A stretch of 40,925 nucleotides of DNA from Alphaproteobacteria bacterium (lineage in GTDB: Bacteria > Pseudomonadota > Alphaproteobacteria > JAEULC01): positions 1 through 40,925 of the forward strand of contig JAKLKW010000030.1 in NCBI GenBank assembly GCA_023150455.1, read 5' to 3'. The notes below the pieces were generated by a model. It did not search any database. It saw nothing but the letters and a program-made list of their open reading frames with translations, and was not told the origin of the DNA. Position numbers and translations under genes: made by a program. Positions 24,849 to 31,532 of this stretch are shown piece after piece. How positions within the stretch are numbered: position 1 is the first letter of the stretch; every line of letters begins with the position of its first letter.

Positions 24849-25561
24849 AGCCCTTGCTCCGACGCGAGACGCGCGAACTCGCGGATGCCGCCTTCCGAGC
24901 CGATCTCGTAGAATCGCTCCGCGACCTCGTAGCCCGCGAGGTCGCCGGCAAGACTGAGCCGATGGAGCACGTCGGCAAGGTCGACCCGGACGCCCGCCGG
25001 GATGCGTTCCGCGACCACGTCGCGCGAAATAACCGACAGGCCGTAGTCGATGTACTTCATGCGCCGTTTGACGCCGTCGTCCCCCTTCTTGTCGTACAGC
25101 GTAACCAGCGGCGCCTCGAACACGGCGTTGCTGGCATCCCATCGGTTCTCGTTGCGCATCACCGTCATCAGCGCCGGCTTCCCCGAGGCACGGAACGCAT
25201 GCACCACGGGCGCGATCGATACCTGAAGATAGGAATCGCCGTAGAGGACGAGAAAACTCTCCGCCAGCAGCCCGGCGTCGAGCGCGACGCGCAGGGCGCC
25301 TCCGGTACCCTTCAAGTGCTCTCCCTCGTCTGCATATCGCACCTGCAGCCGGAACCGTGAACCGTCGCCGATCGCCCGACGGATCTGGTCGCCCAGGAAT
25401 CCGATACAGTATACCACGTCGGAAACGCCCTGCCCGGCGAGCCACTCCAGCTGGTACGCGGCAAAGGGACGGTCATTGATCGCGATCAGGGTCTTCGGGA
25501 TCTGCTCGGTCAGCGGCCAAAGGCGCGTGGCGAGACCACCGGCCAGGATCACGCATTGCAT
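24845..25561 (-). CDS. hddC: Sugar-1-phosphate nucleotidyltransferase, HddC-like (heptose guanylyltransferase type)
   Basis: This 238-residue protein begins MQCVILAGGLATRLWPLTEQIPKTLIAINDRPF, the nucleotide-binding signature (GG-x-A-T-R-L ... PK) of the sugar nucleotidyltransferases. It continues with FLVLYGDSYL, where the aspartate binds metal, and GVKRRMKYIDYGLSVISRD. In the GDP-heptose pathway HddC joins GTP and D-glycero-D-manno-heptose 1-phosphate. The neighbouring gene encodes an HddA-like kinase, which supports that assignment, but the specific sugar and nucleotide remain inferred. It lies 7 bp downstream of the kinase gene and overlaps the SMR-like gene by four bases. GmhA and GmhB homologues are not in the window. 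Confidence 0.78.
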   Translation of the reverse strand: MQCVILAGGLATRLWPLTEQIPKTLIAINDRPFAAYQLEWLAGQGVSDVVYCIGFLGDQIRRAIGDGSRFRLQVRYADEGEHLKGTGGALRVALDAGLLAESFLVLYGDSYLQVSIAPVVHAFRASGKPALMTVMRNENRWDASNAVFEAPLVTLYDKKGDDGVKRRMKYIDYGLSVISRDVVAERIPAGVRVDLADVLHRLSLAGDLAGYEVAERFYEIGSEGGIREFARLASEQGL

Positions 25562-25568
25562 GTGCGTC

Positions 25569-26549
25569 TTATCCGCGCACGAGTGTGACCGAACCGTCGA
25601 AATCGAACCGGAACGGGACCTCGGTCAGTCCCTCGCCGGCCATGGCGGCGCGCAGCCGGGTGCGGTCGTGCGTATAGAACAGCAGGAATCCACCGCCGCC
25701 GGCGCCGACCATCTTGCCGCCGATCGCGCCGGCGGCGCGTCCGACCTCGTACCAGCGATCGATGTTGCCGCTCGACATGTTCCTGGAGCGCCGCTGCTTG
25801 GTCAGCCAGTGCTCGTGCATCAGCAGGGCGAACTTCTCGGTGTCGCCCTGCTCGAGGGCGCCCTTGATGCGCAGGCCGAGCTCCTTGACGAAGTGCAGGT
25901 TCTCGATCATGGCTGAGTCGCCGCCGGTCGTCCGCGTGACTTGGTCCGCCAGGATGTCGGTCGCCGCGCGCGAATAGCCGGTGAAGAAGAGCAGCAGGTT
26001 CTCCTCCAGGTCCGACAGGGTCTGCGGCGTCACGTTGAGGTGCGAGATCTTCACGCTGTCGTCGGGCAGGAACTCGAAGCAGGTAAGCCCGCCGCAGGAA
26101 GCGATGTACTGGTCCTGCTTGCCGATGGTCTGGCCGAGGATGTCGATCTCGATCCGGCAGGCCTCGCGCGCCACGTCCTCGGCGGTCACGTGGCGGCGCT
26201 GGAACGCGTAGAGCGCGCGGACGAGGCCGACGGTGAAGGTGCTCGACGAGCCGAGTCCGGTCCCCGCCGGGATGTCCGCAAGGCTGATGATCTCCAGCGA
26301 AGCCGGAAGCTCGTGCAGCCGCAGCGCCTCGCGCACGATCGGATGGCGGATCTCCGCGATCGTCTGCGCATGCTCGTACTGCGAATACTTGACCAGGTAG
26401 CCCGGGCTGAACGTCTTGTTGATGCCCACGAACACGTACTTGTCGATCGCGGCGGATATCAGCGCGCCGCCGAACTGCCGGTAGTAGGACGGCAGGTCGG
26501 TGCCGCCGCCCCCGATCGAGATGCGCAGCGGCGTCCGCGTGATGATCAT
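25569..26549 (-). CDS. hddA: GHMP-family sugar kinase, HddA-like (D-glycero-D-manno-heptose 7-phosphate kinase)
   Basis: The 326-residue protein has the GHMP layout. Motif 1 is RTPLRISIGGGGTDLPSYY (about 5-23), the ATP-binding motif 2 is IPAGTGLGSSSTFTVGL (about 93-109) and motif 3 is GKMVGAGGGGFLLFY (near 284-298). The sequence ISIGGGGTDLPSY, GALISAAIDKYVFVGIN and GKQDQYIASCGG are those of heptose 7-phosphate 1-kinases and close relatives. HddA phosphorylates the anomeric carbon so that HddC can activate the sugar. The start overlaps the GT2 stop as ATGA. The pairing of this kinase with the HddC-like gene is the main evidence for a GDP-heptose route; fucokinase-like activity is a less likely alternative. 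Confidence 0.82.
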   Translation of the reverse strand: MIITRTPLRISIGGGGTDLPSYYRQFGGALISAAIDKYVFVGINKTFSPGYLVKYSQYEHAQTIAEIRHPIVREALRLHELPASLEIISLADIPAGTGLGSSSTFTVGLVRALYAFQRRHVTAEDVAREACRIEIDILGQTIGKQDQYIASCGGLTCFEFLPDDSVKISHLNVTPQTLSDLEENLLLFFTGYSRAATDILADQVTRTTGGDSAMIENLHFVKELGLRIKGALEQGDTEKFALLMHEHWLTKQRRSRNMSSGNIDRWYEVGRAAGAIGGKMVGAGGGGFLLFYTHDRTRLRAAMAGEGLTEVPFRFDFDGSVTLVRG

Positions 26550-27655
26550 AGGGTCGAGCGGACCGAGCCGTGCTCGTCGTCCTGCTCGCGCAGGCGATGG
26601 ACGTTGTCCGGCAGTGCGGGGGGATTGAGGAAGTGATGGACAATGTATGGCGGGCGCTGCTTCACCTCGTCGTAGATCCGCCCGACATATTCGCCGAGGA
26701 TGCCGATCGCGACGAGCTGCATTCCGCCGAGAAAAGCGAGCAGCACGATCAGCGTCGGAAGGCCCGCCGGATAATCCTCGCCGAGCGCGAGCTTCATGAC
26801 GCCGACATAAAGACCGACCAGGAACGCCAGTCCGGCGATGACGATGCCCGTCATCAGCGTGGCGGTGAGAAGCGTGTTCGAGAATCCGATGACGCCGTTC
26901 AGCCCGATCTTGATGGAGCCGATGTAGCGGTGATAGTTGCTCGTACCGGCAGCGCGCGGCGTGCGGTCGAATTCGATGATCGCCTGGCGAAAGCCGACGA
27001 ACGCGACAAGGCCGCGCAGAAAGCCGTTGCGCTCCTTCAGGCGGGACAGCTCGTCGATGACGCGGCGGTTCATGATGCGGAACTCGCCGGTATCGGGCGG
27101 GATCTCGATGTCGGCGAGCGCGTTGATCACGCGGTAGCCGACGAACGACATCAGGCGACGGATCAGCGGCTCGCCGGATTCCCGCCGCCGGCGCCGGGCC
27201 AGGACGACGTCGTAGCCTTCCTTGAGCTTGCGATGAAGCTCGCAGATCAGCTCCGGCGGGTCTTGCAGATCGACGTCGATCACCACGCAGGTGTCGCCGA
27301 CGCAGTGATGGATGCCCGCCATGATCGCGCTCGGCTGGCCGAAGCGGCGGCTGAACTCGAGCATGCGAATCCGCGGATTGCGGGTCATCTCCTCGAGCAG
27401 GATCTCCTTCGTGCGGTCCGGCGACGGGTCGTAGCAGAAGAGGATTTCGTAGCTCCCGACCGCGTCGAGCGCGGGCTCCACGCGCTCGAGGAACATGCGG
27501 ATGGTCTTTTCCTCCTTGTAGATCGGAACCACGAGCGAAATGGCGGGGATCTCGGCCGCGACGACGGCCGGAGCCCTGCCGGCGTGGGAACCGCCCGATG
27601 GCTGCGACGCCTGCGTCGCCGCGCCTGCTACGGAACCGTTTCCGGGCGTGGTCAT
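26546..27655 (-). CDS. Polyprenyl-phosphate-type GT2 glycosyltransferase (DPM1/ArnC-like)
   Basis: The 369-residue protein begins with about 35 low-complexity residues, followed by the GT-A domain: ISLVVPIYKEEKTIRMFL, LFCYDPSPDRTKEI and VVIDVDLQDPPE, in which D127/D129 form the DxD-like metal site. It continues with RRRRRESGEPLIRRLMSFVGYRVINA and RKP-like turns. Two membrane helices follow (LTATLMTGIVIAGLAFLVGLYVG; LPTLIVLLAFLGGMQLVAIGILGEYVGRIY) and a short tail, the arrangement of ArnC, GtrB and related enzymes that load a sugar on undecaprenyl phosphate. It is the first gene of the minus-strand operon that continues through hddA, hddC and the SMR-like gene. The transferred sugar is unknown, perhaps the activated heptose. 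Confidence 0.87.
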   Translation of the reverse strand: MTTPGNGSVAGAATQASQPSGGSHAGRAPAVVAAEIPAISLVVPIYKEEKTIRMFLERVEPALDAVGSYEILFCYDPSPDRTKEILLEEMTRNPRIRMLEFSRRFGQPSAIMAGIHHCVGDTCVVIDVDLQDPPELICELHRKLKEGYDVVLARRRRRESGEPLIRRLMSFVGYRVINALADIEIPPDTGEFRIMNRRVIDELSRLKERNGFLRGLVAFVGFRQAIIEFDRTPRAAGTSNYHRYIGSIKIGLNGVIGFSNTLLTATLMTGIVIAGLAFLVGLYVGVMKLALGEDYPAGLPTLIVLLAFLGGMQLVAIGILGEYVGRIYDEVKQRPPYIVHHFLNPPALPDNVHRLREQDDEHGSVRSTL

Positions 27656-27981
27656 CCAAATTGCCTGATGGTTCTTGGGACGTTGATTGCGGGTGCAATA
27701 TGTGCCAGGACACGTGCGCGTGCAAAGCCTTTCGACACCCCGCCGACGTGCGTCCCGACGGGCTGGATGGGCCCCGCGACCGTCTGCCGACAGAGGCCCA
27801 GGGACGGCCGGACAGCGCGCAACCGCCGATTTCCCTCGCCTGCAGCCCGCACCGCAACCATCCCGCGTCCCTCGCCTTGCTGCGCCCGGGGCCAGCCGCT
27901 AGGGTCGCGGCGCCGATCCCGTTCAGGGGCCGGAGAGGACTTGCGGCCGCCCTGCGGCCCAGCCAGACGGAGGACACACCG
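27656..27981. other. 326-bp divergent intergenic region, no gene seen
   Basis: The region lies between the GT2 gene (minus) and the hypothetical gene at 27982 (plus). It must carry both promoters, but I cannot identify convincing -35/-10 pairs or any notable repeat. Open frames across it are coding-frame shadows of the flanking genes. Confidence 0.5.
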
Positions 27982-28455
27982 ATGACCGGAAGCAACGACG
28001 CCTCGCGGAGCAGCGGCGACAGCGAGCGCGGCGCGACGATCCAGTTCGCCAAGAAGACGACAATCGTCGCTGTCGCAGTCGTCCTGTCGCTGGTAATCGC
28101 GGTGGAATGGACGCTGGCGAGCCTGGACGAGTTCGTGAACCGCAACAGCGAGCGTGCCATCGGGCGCATCGAGCAGGCGATCCGCGGCAGTTCGCAGATC
28201 CTGGCCACCGAGATGCGGAACACGACGCAGATGATCGTCGCCGACCTCAGGGGCTCGGCCACAGGCACCCGGGTCGTAGCCAGGCTGGAGCGCGGCCTCG
28301 AGTGGATGGCCCATCCCGCCACGGAGCCGTCGCCGGAACGGCGGGAGAAATTGCTGTCGGCCATCCGCGTCGTGTCCGAGCGGTGGCGCCCGATGATCCT
28401 GGAGGCGTTCGCGATCATCGTTGGGGCCGACGGTGCCGACGCGGCGAAGCGTTGA
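27982..28455 (+). CDS. Single-pass membrane protein of unknown function
   Basis: I do not recognise this 157-residue protein. It has a short polar cytoplasmic N-terminus (MTGSNDASRSSGDSERGATIQFAKK), one membrane helix at about 27-45 (TIVAVAVVLSLVIAVEWTL) and a helical, amphipathic C-terminal region (FVNRNSERAIGRIEQAIRGSSQILATEMRNTTQMIV; PERREKLLSAIRVVSERWRPMILEAFAIIVG). The start is set by GGAGG nine bases before the ATG; the frame is open from 27598 but the upstream part shows no protein-like character. It stands alone between two long spacers in the middle of the glycan locus. A structural or regulatory membrane role is possible, but there is no evidence for a specific one. Confidence 0.65.
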   Translation: MTGSNDASRSSGDSERGATIQFAKKTTIVAVAVVLSLVIAVEWTLASLDEFVNRNSERAIGRIEQAIRGSSQILATEMRNTTQMIVADLRGSATGTRVVARLERGLEWMAHPATEPSPERREKLLSAIRVVSERWRPMILEAFAIIVGADGADAAKR

Positions 28456-28823
28456 CCCGCCGGCTTGGCGGCGCTCGATCAGGTGGCGCCGGCTGCACCC
28501 TATGTATCGGCCGCGTCGCGCCACGCCCCGGCGATGATGTCGCGGGGAGGTGAAGCCTCTCTCAATCCGAAGAGCCAGACAATCTCAGCCGAATGAGATC
28601 GAGCTTCGTTGCTTGGTAAATCCCACTCTGGCATGCTCCGGCGCTTCTCACTGGTGTCTGGCGCGATGGGAATGATCTGGCTGAGGCGTTCGCTGGCCCT
28701 TGAGTCCGTTCATGTCGGTCGGCCGAACCTGGTTCCGTCGTTCGAAGCGGCGTCCGTGTCGCGGCGGCATGATCCGAGCGCGTCGCGATAGGCCCCGGTC
28801 TGCAATGGACAAGTAGGCGTTGT
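28456..28823. other. 368-bp intergenic region, no gene seen
   Basis: The sequence between the small membrane protein and the epimerase gene has mixed composition and several stop codons in every frame that could be used. I find no convincing promoter, repeat or RNA gene. It presumably carries the epimerase promoter. Confidence 0.45.
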
Positions 28824-29825
28824 GTGGAGACTGCCGTGCCCAATGGCGTTTCGCTTAAGTCCGTCCTCGTCGTCGGGGGCGCCGGGTTCATTGGGAGCCA
28901 TTTCGTCGATCATCTCCTGGCGCGGAACGAGGTTCGCCGGGTCACCGTCTACGACAACCTTTCATCCGGGCAGCTCTGGCATCTCGGCGATCATTTACAG
29001 GATCAGCGCGTCCGGATGGTTCGCGGCGACGTGAAGGACCTGCCGGCGCTGACGGCCACAACGGAAGGTCACGCGACCATCATCCACTTGGCGTCGAACC
29101 CGGACATCGCCCGCGCGCAGACCGACCCCACCATCGACTTCTATGAGGGTACGCTGCTCACGCAGAACGTCCTCGAGGCCATGCGCCAGACCGGCGCCCA
29201 CACGATCCTCTACGCGTCCGGCAGCGGCGTCTATGGCGACCTTGGCACGATCGAGGCGAGGGAGGAGGATTCCACCGGCCTGCCGGTTTCCACCTATGGC
29301 GCCAGCAAGCTGGCCGGCGAAACGCTGATCAGCGCCTATTGCCACATGTTCGGCCTGCGCGGCCGCGCCTTTCGGTTTGGAAACGTCGTGGGCCGTCGGC
29401 AGACGCATGGGGTCGGGTACGACTTCCTGCGCCGGCTGCTCGCCGATCCGACCCGGCTGCGCATCCTCGGCGACGGCCGACAATCCAAGTCCTATATCCA
29501 CGTGGACGACGTGATCGGTGCCGTGATGGCGGCGTGCCGGGACGGCGCAGCGCCGTTTCGGGCCTACAACGTCGCCACGGGCGATTACATCACCGTCACC
29601 GAAATCGCCGAGCTCGCCCTGAAGATCCTCGAGTTGCCGGCAGGCAGCGCGCGGTTCGAGTACACCGGCGGCGATCGCGGCTGGAAGGGCGACGTTCCGA
29701 TCGTGCGCATCGCCACGGAGCGGATTCGCGCCATCGGCTGGCGCTGCGCTCGAACCTCGCGCCAAGCCATGGAAGCGGCCATGCGGGCAATGCTCGACGA
29801 CCTTCGGTCCGGGCGCGGGGCTTGA
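28824..29825 (+). CDS. NAD-dependent nucleotide-sugar epimerase/dehydratase (extended SDR)
   Basis: The 333-residue protein has the NAD-binding motif GGAGFIG (18-24), VYDNLSSG, the HLASNPDIARA loop, and the catalytic YGASK (Tyr158, Lys162) with the upstream serine in YASGSGVYGD. C-terminal substrate residues include FRFGNVVGRRQTHGVGYDF and the conserved DGRQSKSYIHVDD stretch. This is the GalE/WbpP/WcaG-like extended SDR group that epimerises or dehydrates NDP-sugars. The start GTG at 28824 is uncertain; a GTG at 28836 or the methionine-free region closer to VLVVGG are alternatives. It is preceded by a 368-bp spacer and followed by a 179-bp spacer. Which NDP-sugar is used cannot be told. Confidence 0.86.
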   Translation: METAVPNGVSLKSVLVVGGAGFIGSHFVDHLLARNEVRRVTVYDNLSSGQLWHLGDHLQDQRVRMVRGDVKDLPALTATTEGHATIIHLASNPDIARAQTDPTIDFYEGTLLTQNVLEAMRQTGAHTILYASGSGVYGDLGTIEAREEDSTGLPVSTYGASKLAGETLISAYCHMFGLRGRAFRFGNVVGRRQTHGVGYDFLRRLLADPTRLRILGDGRQSKSYIHVDDVIGAVMAACRDGAAPFRAYNVATGDYITVTEIAELALKILELPAGSARFEYTGGDRGWKGDVPIVRIATERIRAIGWRCARTSRQAMEAAMRAMLDDLRSGRGA

Positions 29826-30004
29826 AATCATACCGTCCAAGGCACTTGACAGCGGTGAGCCATCCTGACAGATCAGCCTGCGGAAGCGGTGGTCCAATCG
29901 ACGTTTGCTTGCCGGTGGATGCCTTTCCGGTCCTCAGGCGATGCGCCTGACCTAAGTTCGCGATCCGACGCGATCGCAATGTCGCTCGCAGTGGGAGTAG
30001 CGTG

Positions 30005-31054
30005 ATGGGGCTAGGTCCGCCCGTCATTGAGCTCTATCGTCAGCTGAAGCTGCAGGGTGCCTTCGATGGCATCACGAACGTGATGGAGCTGGGCTCTCAG
30101 GACTACTGGTGTCCCCAGGGGAATCTCGTCAAATCCCTGCTGCGGGCATTCGGGCGGTCCGACGCGCCTCCGGAGCTGCTGAACACGAGCAACACCCAGC
30201 AAAAGCCGGCACGCGTCCTTTATGAAGCGCTCGGCATCAAATACAACTGCGTCGACGTTGACGGGCGCTCAGGCACCCTGGTGCTCGACCTGAACTTCGA
30301 TCCGGCCCCGCCGGAGCATGCCAACAAATATGGGTTGGTGACCAATCACGGCACGTCGGAGCACCTCCTGAACCAATATAACGTGTTCAAGATGATGCAC
30401 GATTTCGCCGCGCCGGGCGGGATCATCGTCCATGCCGTGCCGTTCACGGTTCATCTCGAGCACGGGTTTTTCAATTATCAGCCCAACTTCTTCGAGTGCC
30501 TCGCCCGATACAATTCCTATGAGACGATCGGGCTCTGGGTCGGCCCCGATTGGCAGCTGGCGAGCTTCATCCCTTGGGACCCGCTTCTGCTCGACTTCCT
30601 GGCGATCAACTCTAAGACCACCCACCTGCTCGTCGTCGCGCATCGCAAGATGTACGACAAGCCGTTCTGCGTGCCCTTCCAGGAGCAGTACGAGAACATG
30701 GTGCCCGATGACGCGCGCGCGCGATACTCGATGGTGATCGACGGCGAGGTAATGGACGGCAAGCGGGTGAAGTACCTGACCAAGGATGCGATCCTGGCCA
30801 AGGAATACAAGACCCAGATCATGGGGCTGAACAACTGGATCGACGCATACAAGGGGCAGATCGAGGCATTGAAGCACGAACTCGCCGCCGCCAAGTATCA
30901 GCTCGACAAGGCCCGCTACGACCACAAGACCGAGATATCGATCCCTAAATTCTCGCTCCCGCCGCCGGGTATGGACCGCATCGGCGGCTGGGAGCTGGTG
31001 CAGGAATTGCGGCGGCGCGTCATGCGTCGGCTCCGGTTGAAGCTCGGGGGATAG
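30005..31054 (+). CDS. SAM-dependent methyltransferase-like protein with C-terminal coiled coil
   Basis: The ATG at 30005 is favoured over a GTG at 30002 because GGGAG lies seven bases before it; the product has 349 residues. A Rossmann-like half runs from ITNVMELGSQDYWCPQGNLVKSLL to YNCVDVDGRSGTLVLDLN and GLVTNHGTSEHLLNQYNVFKMMHDFAAPGGIIVHAVPF. This order resembles a diverged class I methyltransferase whose motif I is ELGSQDYW rather than D-x-G-x-G-x-G. Residues about 265-310 form a charged helix (LAKEYKTQIMGLNNWIDAYKGQIEALKHELAAAKYQLDKARYD), probably a coiled coil. A proline-rich strip and a basic C-terminus end the protein. Activity is uncertain because the SAM motif is degenerate. Confidence 0.72.
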   Translation: MGLGPPVIELYRQLKLQGAFDGITNVMELGSQDYWCPQGNLVKSLLRAFGRSDAPPELLNTSNTQQKPARVLYEALGIKYNCVDVDGRSGTLVLDLNFDPAPPEHANKYGLVTNHGTSEHLLNQYNVFKMMHDFAAPGGIIVHAVPFTVHLEHGFFNYQPNFFECLARYNSYETIGLWVGPDWQLASFIPWDPLLLDFLAINSKTTHLLVVAHRKMYDKPFCVPFQEQYENMVPDDARARYSMVIDGEVMDGKRVKYLTKDAILAKEYKTQIMGLNNWIDAYKGQIEALKHELAAAKYQLDKARYDHKTEISIPKFSLPPPGMDRIGGWELVQELRRRVMRRLRLKLGG

Positions 31055-31532
31055 TCCGGGCGATCCCGCGAGGCCGGGGGCGCTGGCGCAGCGGCGTGCG
31101 GTTTCGCGGCCAACTTGCGGTAGATCGGCGTCGGCGTCGGGGCAATTTTAGGGCGCGGCAAAGTTTCCGTTGCGACAGCGCCAGCGCGCTGAGGACTCGG
31201 CGCGCAAGCCGGGTCGAGACGGAGGGGCCTTCCTCCTGCCGGGCGGTGCGCGGCGTGGGTTTCATTGAACCGCGGATATTGGCGTGACTCTCGGTATCGG
31301 CAGTGTTACTAGGGGGTCCGGGGGGCGCGCAAGATTGCGGTCTGGGATCGAAGGCATGCGGGACAGGAACTGTTCGGCCCGCGCTGTAACTGGTCGTCGA
31401 TGAATTCCGGATGAGCGAGTGCCCGTCGCGAATCGGTGCCCACGATGCATGCAGGCGAGCGCTCGACGGAGCAGCTGATGTCTTGCCCAGTACCGCCGAA
31501 CCCTCAATGCCTCCCCCGTAGAACACCTGTCC
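31055..31532. other. 478-bp intergenic region, no gene seen
   Basis: This is the longest spacer in the window. Short open frames on both strands lack protein-like composition. I found no repeat, RNA gene or promoter that I would defend. It precedes the large fusion-like gene at 31533. Confidence 0.45.

Noticed and set aside
25569..28418. Open frame of 949 codons that would join the HddA-like kinase to upstream sequence
   Set aside because: Only the part from the ATG at 26549 resembles a protein; the upstream part crosses the GT2 gene in another frame.
29846..29874. TTGACA-like promoter ahead of the methyltransferase-like gene at 30005
   Set aside because: The -35-like TTGACA has no -10-like sequence at 16-18 bases, so it does not stand as a promoter.
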